Assembly: GCA_003567615.1 (NCBI GenBank)
Contig: PWZC01000253.1
Span: 1-16,229, forward strand
Source: Gemmatimonadota bacterium
Lineage (GTDB): Bacteria > Gemmatimonadota > Gemmatimonadetes > Longimicrobiales > Gaopeijiaceae
Length of the DNA stretch: 16,229 nt
Direction: 5' to 3'
Every line of letters starts with the position of its first letter. Position 1 is the first letter of the stretch. The position numbers and the translations under genes are program-made. Under the pieces are notes generated by a model, which worked only from the letters and a program-made list of their open reading frames with translations, was not told where the DNA came from and ran no database searches. Below are positions 7,107 through 13,469 of this stretch, one piece after another.

Positions 7107-8078
7107 ATGACCTCTGCCCCCGGGGACCGGCCGGATGTGGACGGTGCTCCGTCCATGCTGGACCTCATCCGTCTGAGTCCCAGGAATCTCTTCCCTCCCG
7201 GGGGGCGGGATCTCTATCGTCAGATCGCCCTCCTCACCGAGATGAAGGAGGGGGACGAGGTGCTGGTGGCCTCGTGTGGGGCGGGGATCACCGCAGAGTA
7301 TTTCGCGGCCGAATTCGGCGCCAACGCCAGCGCCGTGGACGAGGATCCCCGTCTCATCGCCCGGGCGGAGGGGCGGATCCGGGAGCGGGGACTTCGGGAC
7401 CGGGTCCAGTTCCAGCCGGCCTCCATGGGGAGCCTCCCCTACCGGGACGGGGTTTTCGATGTGGTGGTGGCAGAGCTGGGGCTGACCGCCACGGTGGATC
7501 CGGGAGCAGCCATTGCGGAGCTGGTCCGGGTGGCTCGCCCCGGTGGCCAGGTGGTGCTGGTGCATCTGGTCTGGAAGGCCGCGGTGGATCCGGAGCGCCG
7601 TGACATCCTGGCACGACATCTGGGCGCCCGCCCGCTCATGATGGTGGAGCTCAAGCGGACGCTCCGGGAGCTGGGCGTCACGAACCTCCATTCCGAAGCC
7701 TGGTCCGACGAGGGTACGGCGTTCCGACCCCACGCCAAGAAGCCCTTTCCTGATTTCGCCGAATTGTTTTCCATCTCCGAGAAGGTGGGCATCCTGCGAC
7801 GTGCCTGGGCCCGGTGGGGATGGCGAGGCGTGCGGACCGTACTGGCTCGGGAGCGGGAAGTGCACCGTCTCCTGACCCGGGAACGCATCCTGGGGCTCGA
7901 CATGGTCAAGGGGACACGGGAGGCCCCACTGGAGGCTGATCCGGCGCCCACCGAATCCCCGCCGGAGGCGACTCCGCCGGGCGAGTCCCCGGTCGCCACC
8001 GAACCCCCACCAAGCGAATCTCCGGTGTCCGGAGAACCTCCGGCGCCACCTGAACCCAGATCGAAGGAGGAGATGTGA
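7107..8078 (+). CDS. Class I SAM-dependent methyltransferase with Pro/Glu-rich tail
   Basis: Residues about 40-170 form a Rossmann-type methyltransferase domain. Motif I is VLVASCGAG (52-60, a variant of the Gly-rich SAM loop) and the acidic residue ending strand 2 is Asp78 in AVDEDP. The post-I region is 'LPYRDGVFDVVVAELGL', and 'RVARPGGQVVLVHLVW' matches the common UbiE/Methyltransf_11 layout. The substrate is not evident. Residues 180-270 form a helical, basic C-terminal part. The last 50 or so residues are a disordered-looking tail with repeated ES/TESP-PPE units. The ATG at 7107 has little SD; ATG at 7155 (MLDLIRLSPRN) is an alternative that removes only 16 polar residues. The gene lies 16 nt after the CcmH-like gene and overlaps the next by 4 nt (GTGA). 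Confidence 0.85.
   Translation: MTSAPGDRPDVDGAPSMLDLIRLSPRNLFPPGGRDLYRQIALLTEMKEGDEVLVASCGAGITAEYFAAEFGANASAVDEDPRLIARAEGRIRERGLRDRVQFQPASMGSLPYRDGVFDVVVAELGLTATVDPGAAIAELVRVARPGGQVVLVHLVWKAAVDPERRDILARHLGARPLMMVELKRTLRELGVTNLHSEAWSDEGTAFRPHAKKPFPDFAELFSISEKVGILRRAWARWGWRGVRTVLAREREVHRLLTRERILGLDMVKGTREAPLEADPAPTESPPEATPPGESPVATEPPPSESPVSGEPPAPPEPRSKEEM
7917..8075 (+). repeat. Low-complexity Pro/Glu/Ser-coding tail
   Basis: The final part of the methyltransferase gene encodes degenerate units such as TESPPEA, GESPVATEPP, SESPVSGEPP. The DNA shows imperfect repeats of a GAATCYCCG-like element. It is probably an intrinsically disordered extension that varies between strains by repeat slippage. 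Confidence 0.6.
8064..8070 (+). promoter_or_regulatory. Strong Shine-Dalgarno of the M24 peptidase
   Basis: AAGGAGG ends 4 nt before GTG 8075 and lies within the end of the methyltransferase gene. It supports the GTG start and coupled translation. The ATG at 8073 runs directly into TGA and is not a start. Confidence 0.75.
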
Positions 8079-9304
8079 CCCCCGTCGAACCGCCACCTGC
8101 CGAAGTCACCTCCCCCCTTCTGTCACCGGAGGGGCTGGCTCGTCTGCCGGCTCTCCTGGAGCGGGTGGGGGCCGATGCCTGGCTCCTCTTCGACATGGGT
8201 GATCACAATCCTCTGGCCCACCGGATCCTGGCGCTGGGAAAGACGACCCGACGGGCCTTCGCCCTTATATCGGGGTCCGGCGCACCCCGCCTTCTCCATC
8301 ACGCCATCGAGGCATCGGCCTGGCGAAACTGGCCGGGAGAGCGTCGCAGCTACTCCAGTTGGGGAGACCTGGAAGGGGGCCTGGCGTGGATCCTGGAGGG
8401 GCGGGAGCGGGTGGCCATGGAGGTCTCGCCCCGGTCCGCCGTTCCCACAGTCGACCGGGTGCCGTCGGGGATCGTGGAGCTGGTGAGGGCGCGCGGGGTG
8501 GAGGGGGTTTCCTCGGGCGATCTCATTACGGCCTATCACTCCCTCTGGGGTCCGGAGGATCTGGCCTCCCACCGCGAGGCGGCCGGGATCGTCCGTGCCA
8601 CGGCCATGCAGGCGTTCCAGAAGGTGGCCCGGGACATCGGTGCCGGGCGCCACCTGCGGGAGCGGGATCTCATGGAGTGGATCGAGACGCGCCTCCATGA
8701 GGCCGGCGTCACCGAGCAGGTCGGGTGCGTGGTGGCGGCCGGGGCATCGGCATCGGATCCCCACTACGATCCCCCGGGAGCCGGGGTTGTTCTGAAAGGT
8801 GGCGACCTGGTTCTCCTGGACCTGTGGGGAGGCCTCGCCGGCGGTGGGGTGCCGGCGGACCAGACCTGGATGGCTTTCCTCGCGGCGCCGAACCGGGTCC
8901 CGACCCGGGTGCGCGCCGTCTGGGACGCCGTTCGGGATGCCCGGGACGGAGCGCTGCAGTTTCTGGGAGATCGATATCGGGCAGGGCGTGAGGTCCGCGG
9001 GTGGGAGGTGGATGAGGTGGCCCGGGGCGTATTGCGGGATCGGGGCATGGACACCTGGTTCACCCACCGCCTGGGTCACTCCATCGATGAGCGGCTTCAC
9101 GGGTCCGGACCGAACCTCGACCACCTGGAAACCCGGGATGAGCGCGTCCTGCTGCCCGGTGTGGGCTTCTCCGTCGAGCCCGGCGTGTATATCCCGGGCG
9201 AGCTCGGGGTGCGAAGCGAAGTCAACGTCTACTGGGGAGAGGACGGTCCCGAGGTGACCACTCCCCGTCCCCAGGACGACCTGATCTACGCACCTCCCGG
9301 CTGA
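8075..9304 (+). CDS. M24-family metallopeptidase (Xaa-Pro aminopeptidase/prolidase type)
   Basis: This 409-residue protein has the two-domain creatinase/prolidase layout: an N-terminal domain (about 15-170) and a pita-bread catalytic domain (about 185-400). All five expected dinuclear metal ligands are visible: Asp249 (LLDLWGG), Asp262 (ADQTW), His335 (HRLGHSID), Glu368 (SVEPGVYI) and Glu382 (RSEVNVYW). His331 and His342 also match conserved active-site His. Asp249 and Asp262 are 13 apart rather than the usual 11, a small insertion in the loop. Family members cleave N-terminal X-Pro bonds or X-Pro dipeptides in the cytoplasm; aminopeptidase and prolidase activity cannot be separated here. It starts at GTG, overlapping the methyltransferase stop, and priA follows within 4-7 nt. 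Confidence 0.92.
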   Translation: MTPVEPPPAEVTSPLLSPEGLARLPALLERVGADAWLLFDMGDHNPLAHRILALGKTTRRAFALISGSGAPRLLHHAIEASAWRNWPGERRSYSSWGDLEGGLAWILEGRERVAMEVSPRSAVPTVDRVPSGIVELVRARGVEGVSSGDLITAYHSLWGPEDLASHREAAGIVRATAMQAFQKVARDIGAGRHLRERDLMEWIETRLHEAGVTEQVGCVVAAGASASDPHYDPPGAGVVLKGGDLVLLDLWGGLAGGGVPADQTWMAFLAAPNRVPTRVRAVWDAVRDARDGALQFLGDRYRAGREVRGWEVDEVARGVLRDRGMDTWFTHRLGHSIDERLHGSGPNLDHLETRDERVLLPGVGFSVEPGVYIPGELGVRSEVNVYWGEDGPEVTTPRPQDDLIYAPPG

Positions 9305-9308
9305 AGCG

Positions 9309-11795
9309 TTGGTGGATCATCACGTGGAGGTGGCCCTTCCCCTCCCGCTCTTCCAGTCGTTCACGTACCGGATCGAGGACCCGCCGCCTCCAGGGAGCCG
9401 GGTCCTCGTCCCGTTCAGGCGGGGTGAGCGGGTCGGGTGGGTCCTGGGGCCGGGAGATCCACGGGGAATCCGCGGGATTCGCCCGGTCCTGGACGTCCTG
9501 GACGCCCAGCCGTCGGTTCCTTCCGACGCACTCCGGTTGGCCCGGTGGATCGCCGACTATTACGTGGCTCCCCTGGGCCTCGTACTCCGGAGCATGCTTC
9601 CTTCCGTGCTCTCGGATCGGTCCCGGGACCTCCTTCGTCCTCTCCCCCCGGAGTCCGCCGCCCGCAAGGAGGACCTGCCGGGACGGTCCCGCCGAGTGCT
9701 GGAGACGCTCCGGAATCGCGCCGGTCCAGCCCGGGTCTCGTCCCTCCGGAAGGAGCTGGACATGGGGTCCATCTGGCCGGAGATCCGCCGCCTCCGGTCA
9801 CTGGGGCTCCTGGAACACTGGACCGAGCCACCGCCCGAGCCTCCGGTCCGGACCCGGAAGGTGGTCCGGCTGCGAAGCTGGCTCACCGATCTCACCGAAC
9901 GGGAGCGGGTCTTCGCACGGGCCGATCGGCAACGGGAGTGCTTCGAACTCCTGGTTGAACGGGGCGGGAGCTCTCCCCTGGCAGGGCTCCAATCGGACCA
10001 CGGCTTCTCCCGGTCGGTCATTGCCGGGCTCCAGGCCAAGGGGCTTGTGGAGGTGGGAGACGACGAGGTCCTGCGGGATCCCTTTGCCGGGTCCGGGTCC
10101 GAGCCCGATCCGGCCTTCCGCCCGAGGCCAACGGAGGCACAGGCCCAGGTCCTGAAGCATCTCCTGGGCTCGCTGGACGAGGCCACCCCCTCACCCGTGC
10201 TCCTGCGGGGAGTGACGGGGTCGGGAAAGACGCTGGTCTATCTGAGCCTCCTGGAGGAAGTGGTGACCCGGCGGGGACGGTCAGCCATCGTGCTGGTCCC
10301 CGAGATCTCGCTGACCCCGCAGACGGTATCCCGCTTCCGATCCTGGTTTGGCGATCAGGTGGCGGTGCTCCACTCGGCGCTCTCCGACGGCGAGCGCTTC
10401 GACCAGTGGCGTCAGATCCGGACCGGCCAGCGGCGGATCGTGGTGGGTGCCCGGTCGGCGCTCTTCGCACCGCTCCCGGACCTGGGCGCCATCGTGGTGG
10501 ATGAGGAGCACGACGGTTCCTACAAACAGTCCGAGACCCCGCGCTACCACGCCCGGGATGTGGCCGTGGTCCGGGCCGCCCTGACCGGCGCCATCTGCCT
10601 CCTGGGGAGCGCGACGCCGTCTCTCGAGAGCTGGCGGAACGCCCAGCGGGGGAAGTTTACCCTCCTGACCCTCCCGGAGCGGGTGGGGGGGCGACCCCTT
10701 CCCCCGGTGGAGGTGGTGGACCTCCGGACCACCGGTGGGGGGAAGGCGACAGGCCCCGGGCCGTCATCGGGCAGGGGCACCGGCGGGCGGGCCCCTGATA
10801 TCCTCTCGCCCGTCCTGATAGCGGCGGTGGAAGCGGGACTGGAGCGGGGTGAGCAGGCCATTCTCCTCCTGAATCGTCGGGGATACAGCTCCTTCATCCA
10901 GTGCCGCGCCTGTGGAGAGGTGAAGCAGTGTCCCCACTGCTCCGTGTCCCTGACCTTTCACCGCCGAAAGAACCGTCTCATCTGCCACCACTGCCGTCAC
11001 GAGGAGGCGGTTCCCGGCCGCTGTCCGGCCTGCGGTGATCCGGACCTCTCCTATCGTGGCCTCGGGACGGAGCAGGTGGAACGTGTGGTGGCCGAGACAT
11101 TCCCACGAGCCCGGATCGCCCGCATGGATGTGGACACCACCGGGGGGAAGTGGTCTCATGCCGAGATCCTGGACCGCGTGGGCCGGGGCGAGGTGGACAT
11201 CCTCCTGGGAACCCAGATGATTGCCAAGGGACTGGACTTTCCCCGGGTTACGCTGGTGGGGGTCGTGAACGCCGATGTGGGGCTGCACCTGCCGGACTTC
11301 CGCGCCAGCGAGCGAACCTTCCAGCTCCTGAGTCAGGTGGCGGGTCGGGCGGGGCGGGGAGATCTGGGGGGGCGGGTCCTGATCCAGACCGCCGTTCCCG
11401 GTCACTATTCCATCCGGGCTGCGGTGGACCACGATTATCCGGGGTTCGCCCGGCGAGAGATGGAGGAGCGATCGGCACCCCGATATCCCCCGGGGCTTCG
11501 CATGGTCAACTTCGTGGTCAGCTCTCCCGACCCGGAGGCGGCGGCCACGGGTGCCGAGCAATGTCTGCGCTGGATGGAGCGTCGCCGTCCGGCTCTGGGA
11601 GCCGGGGCGCAACTGATGGGTCCGGCCCCTGCGCCCATCGAGCGACTCCACGGGCGCTGGCGATGGCACTTCTTTCTCCGGGGGGGGAGCGTACGCGCCG
11701 TCACCCATTCCCTGCATGAACTGGCGGCCGACCCGCCGCTGCCACCGGGGGATGTCCGCCTCGTAGTGGACCGGGACCCGGTGGCACTTCTGTAG
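9309..11795 (+). CDS. priA: Primosomal protein N' (replication restart helicase PriA)
   Basis: PriA recognises stalled or repaired forks and reloads the replicative helicase. The 828-residue product (E. coli 732) shows an N-terminal 3'-DNA-binding domain (PLPLFQSFTYRI, about 11-110) and a winged-helix region. The superfamily 2 helicase core has Walker A GVTGSGKT (301-308), DEEHD (398-402), GTQMIAKGLDFP (from 634) and VAGRAGRG (677-684). The zinc region has eight cysteines, 532, 535, 541, 544, 559, 562, 572 and 575. A Gly/Ser-rich insert lies just before the zinc region (around bases 10735-10790). The longest start is TTG 9309; GTG 9312 immediately follows and is equally likely. No clear Shine-Dalgarno exists, so translation probably depends on the upstream peptidase gene, whose stop is 4 nt away. 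Confidence 0.97.
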   Translation: MVDHHVEVALPLPLFQSFTYRIEDPPPPGSRVLVPFRRGERVGWVLGPGDPRGIRGIRPVLDVLDAQPSVPSDALRLARWIADYYVAPLGLVLRSMLPSVLSDRSRDLLRPLPPESAARKEDLPGRSRRVLETLRNRAGPARVSSLRKELDMGSIWPEIRRLRSLGLLEHWTEPPPEPPVRTRKVVRLRSWLTDLTERERVFARADRQRECFELLVERGGSSPLAGLQSDHGFSRSVIAGLQAKGLVEVGDDEVLRDPFAGSGSEPDPAFRPRPTEAQAQVLKHLLGSLDEATPSPVLLRGVTGSGKTLVYLSLLEEVVTRRGRSAIVLVPEISLTPQTVSRFRSWFGDQVAVLHSALSDGERFDQWRQIRTGQRRIVVGARSALFAPLPDLGAIVVDEEHDGSYKQSETPRYHARDVAVVRAALTGAICLLGSATPSLESWRNAQRGKFTLLTLPERVGGRPLPPVEVVDLRTTGGGKATGPGPSSGRGTGGRAPDILSPVLIAAVEAGLERGEQAILLLNRRGYSSFIQCRACGEVKQCPHCSVSLTFHRRKNRLICHHCRHEEAVPGRCPACGDPDLSYRGLGTEQVERVVAETFPRARIARMDVDTTGGKWSHAEILDRVGRGEVDILLGTQMIAKGLDFPRVTLVGVVNADVGLHLPDFRASERTFQLLSQVAGRAGRGDLGGRVLIQTAVPGHYSIRAAVDHDYPGFARREMEERSAPRYPPGLRMVNFVVSSPDPEAAATGAEQCLRWMERRRPALGAGAQLMGPAPAPIERLHGRWRWHFFLRGGSVRAVTHSLHELAADPPLPPGDVRLVVDRDPVALL

Positions 11796-11816
11796 GCGCC
11801 GTCTCCGCCGCGACCG

Positions 11817-11837
11817 TCCGTGGACACGTCCCACGGA
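11817..11837 (+). other. Hairpin after priA
   Basis: TCCGTGG (11817-11823) pairs with CCACGGA (11831-11837), a 7-bp stem with a 7-nt loop, 21 nt after the priA stop. No T-run follows. It could end or stabilise the priA transcript. Confidence 0.3.
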
Positions 11838-11887
11838 AACGATCGAGTATCGAGGCGAGCCTGCAGCCGGGACTCGCAAGGGGGGTT

Positions 11888-11916
11888 CTGGTGATGGGGG
11901 CAGACAGGCCGTAGAT
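11888..11916 (+). promoter_or_regulatory. Weak candidate promoter for the HNH gene
   Basis: TAGATT at 11911-11916 matches the -10 consensus at 4 of 6 positions. TGGTGA lies 17 nt upstream and matches the -35 poorly (3 of 6). The 188-nt gap between priA and the HNH gene is the longest same-strand gap here, so a promoter is expected, but this one is weak. Confidence 0.2.
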
Positions 11917-11969
11917 TTCCCGCAACCCGGTGCACCCGGGCGGGGTATCCACCGGGGAACCCCAACGAC

Positions 11970-11977
11970 GGAGGTGG
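11970..11977 (+). promoter_or_regulatory. Shine-Dalgarno that fixes the HNH start
   Basis: GGAGGTGG lies 9 nt (from GGAGG) before ATG 11984. The frame is open to a GTG at 11930, but that start has no ribosome-binding site and would add 18 residues unlike the family N-terminus. Confidence 0.75.
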
Positions 11978-11983
11978 TCTCCC

Positions 11984-12568
11984 ATGGGTTGCCTGGCCCT
12001 CAACGCTTCCTTCGAGCCGCTCACGCTGGTGGCGCCTCGCCGAGCCGTCCGGCTGGTCCTGGATCGCAAGGCCGAGATCCTGGAAGTGGACGATTCGCGG
12101 GTATTCCGGTCGGAGCGCGATGAGTTGCCGTGCCCGACGGTGATCCGCCTTGTCCGCTTCATCCATGTACCCCGGCGATTTCGGAGGCAGGTGACCAACA
12201 CCTTCCTCTTTGCCAGGGACGGATATGCGTGCCAGTACTGCGGAATCCACCGGAGGGAGCTCCGAACGCGCCAGTTCATGACCCGCGACCACGTCCTTCC
12301 GGTCTCCAGAGGCGGGGAAAACAACTGGGGCAACGTGGTGACGGCATGCTCCCCCTGCAACAACCGCAAGGGGAATCGCACCCCGGAGGAAGCGCGCATG
12401 CCGCTTCTCTCATCCCCCGGCGAGCCCAATCACGTGCATCTGGTCTGGGCCGTGCGCAGGGTCACCGCGCAGCAAGCCCGATACATCGAGATGTTCTACG
12501 GCGCCGATGCTCTCCGGCTTCTGGAAGGACGCGAGGCCGAGCCGGGAGGGTGCGTCCCGGCGGATTGA
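11984..12568 (+). CDS. HNH endonuclease-family protein
   Basis: This 194-residue protein starts MGCLALNASFEPLTLVAPRR, the N-terminus typical of a widespread chromosomal HNH family ('VLNATYEPL...RRAVxLVL'). The HNH core holds two zinc-binding pairs, Cys83/Cys86 (CQYC) and Cys122/Cys125 (CSPC). The catalytic segment is TRDHVLPVSRGGENNWGN, with Asp102-His103 and Asn117, then CNNRKGNRTPEEA. The fold is a nicking or double-strand DNA nuclease type, but the physiological role of this stand-alone family is not established. The protein is cytoplasmic, with no toxin, phage or restriction partner beside it. A C-terminal helical region (145-194) follows the core. The gene is monocistronic as far as can be seen, with a minus-strand operon converging on it. 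Confidence 0.9.
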   Translation: MGCLALNASFEPLTLVAPRRAVRLVLDRKAEILEVDDSRVFRSERDELPCPTVIRLVRFIHVPRRFRRQVTNTFLFARDGYACQYCGIHRRELRTRQFMTRDHVLPVSRGGENNWGNVVTACSPCNNRKGNRTPEEARMPLLSSPGEPNHVHLVWAVRRVTAQQARYIEMFYGADALRLLEGREAEPGGCVPAD

Positions 12569-12586
12569 TGAGATCCTGAGCGTGGG

Positions 12587-12603
12587 GGTGGGCCGGGCCC
12601 GCC
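12587..12603. terminator. Hairpin between convergent genes
   Basis: GGTGGGC (12587-12593) pairs with GCCCGCC (12597-12603) over 7 positions, including one G-T wobble on the plus strand (A-C mismatch on the minus strand), with a 3-nt loop. It fills most of the 34-nt gap between the HNH stop and the stop of the convergent minus-strand gene. No T-tract is present on the plus-strand side, so its efficiency is doubtful. Confidence 0.35.
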
Positions 12604-13097
12604 TATTCGTCCAACCAGGCGTGGGGGTTCTCGGGAAGCAGGCCGGCCGCCCGGATCCATCCCTCCGGGGTTCGGATCCGCCATCTGAGGACCCGCCCCT
12701 TGAGGGAGTCCCTTTCCACCGTGTATTCGAAGCCCGGGACGATGGATCGCTCCGCTACGAAACGCGCCAGTCCAGGGGGGAGCGGGTCCTCATCCGTACC
12801 GGCCGCTCCCTTCAGGAGGTTGACCTCGGCCCGGACCCGGGCCTGGTTGCGGCGCACCATTTCCTCCACCTCGTCCAGCGCCAGGAGAAGCTGGGGCAGC
12901 GAGCCGGTCCCTTCCCAGCGGGCTCGCTCCTCCGGGTCCAGGTCCGGGAAGAGGGTCGACGCCTCGTCCCTCAGACCATTCAGGACAGTGTCCACCCGGT
13001 GCTGGAAGCGGAGCAGCCTCTCGTAGAGCTCCAGGCGGATAAGCCCGCCATCCAGGTCAGGACTGGAGTCGTGGGCGGCCTCTCCTGCTTCAGGCAT
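12603..13097 (-). CDS. Hypothetical protein, last gene of the CoA-ligase operon
   Basis: I do not recognise this 164-residue protein. The start is taken as the ATG at 13097 (MPEAGEAAHDSS), preceded by a GGGGTGA Shine-Dalgarno-like stretch that overlaps the upstream stop; the longer ORF start at 13142 would overlap the upstream gene by 43 nt. The N-terminal 95 residues are acidic and helical, with heptad-like Leu spacing ('LIRLELYERLLRFQHRVDTVL', 'LPQLLLALDEVEEMVRRNQARV' as adjacent helices). The C-terminal 45 residues look like a small beta domain (PGFEYTVERDSLKGRVLRW, then TPEGWIRAAGLLPENPHAW). There is no signal peptide, membrane helix or Cys. A helical adaptor plus beta tail is a description, not a function. 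It begins 2 nt after the previous gene, implying co-translation. Confidence 0.75.
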   Translation of the reverse strand: MPEAGEAAHDSSPDLDGGLIRLELYERLLRFQHRVDTVLNGLRDEASTLFPDLDPEERARWEGTGSLPQLLLALDEVEEMVRRNQARVRAEVNLLKGAAGTDEDPLPPGLARFVAERSIVPGFEYTVERDSLKGRVLRWRIRTPEGWIRAAGLLPENPHAWLDE

Positions 13098-13099
13098 GT

Positions 13100-13468
13100 T
13101 CACCCCTGCCCGTCGAAGGAGCCGGAATCCGGGTTCCTCCACTCATCCTGGGCTTCCATCTGCCGCTCCAGGGCTTCCCGAACCACCCGAAGCGAATCCT
13201 CGAGCCAGGTGGTGCCGGCGGGGTCCTCCCCCTCGTCCCTTCCGATCTCCTTCGGTGGACAGGGATGAACGGGCTCACCTTCGTCCGGAAGGAGACCGGC
13301 TCGCACCTCCCAGGCGAAAAGCTTCTGGCGAAGCTCTCCCAGGACCAACTGGAGTTCAGCGGCGGATCGTAGGAGTGCGCCCTCCCCGTCCAGACGCTGA
13401 AGCAACTCGCTGAAACGGAGCAGGTCTGCCCGGAGTTGCTCCCCGGAGATCCCGTCGTACTGGCCCAT
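13100..13468 (-). CDS. Hypothetical helical protein, middle gene of the CoA-ligase operon
   Basis: I do not recognise this 122-residue acidic protein. The ATG at 13468 (MGQYDGISGEQLRADLLRF) is preferred: it lies 1 nt after the CoA-ligase stop, with GGAGG 9 nt upstream. The longer ORF start at 13534 lies inside the ligase gene. Residues 8-60 form Leu-rich amphipathic helices ('LLRFSELLQRLDGEG', 'LQLVLGELRQKLFAWEVRAG'), then a Pro/acidic linker with a single Cys (HPCPPKE), then another helix ('WLEDSLRVVREALERQMEAQ'). This suggests a coiled-coil or helical-bundle protein without enzymatic motifs. It has no signal peptide or membrane segment. The helical halves of this and the next protein are similar in style, but not convincingly homologous by eye. 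Confidence 0.72.
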   Translation of the reverse strand: MGQYDGISGEQLRADLLRFSELLQRLDGEGALLRSAAELQLVLGELRQKLFAWEVRAGLLPDEGEPVHPCPPKEIGRDEGEDPAGTTWLEDSLRVVREALERQMEAQDEWRNPDSGSFDGQG

Positions 13469-13469
13469 C

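Noticed and set aside
6822..8096. Long minus-strand open frame opposite the CcmH-like and methyltransferase genes
   Set aside because: Composition is low-complexity Arg/Gly/Pro/His and it is fully explained as a shadow of the plus-strand genes.
13098..13142. Upstream start for the last gene of the minus-strand operon
   Set aside because: It would overlap the preceding gene by 43 nt; the ATG at 13097 has an SD-like stretch and a 2-nt gap.
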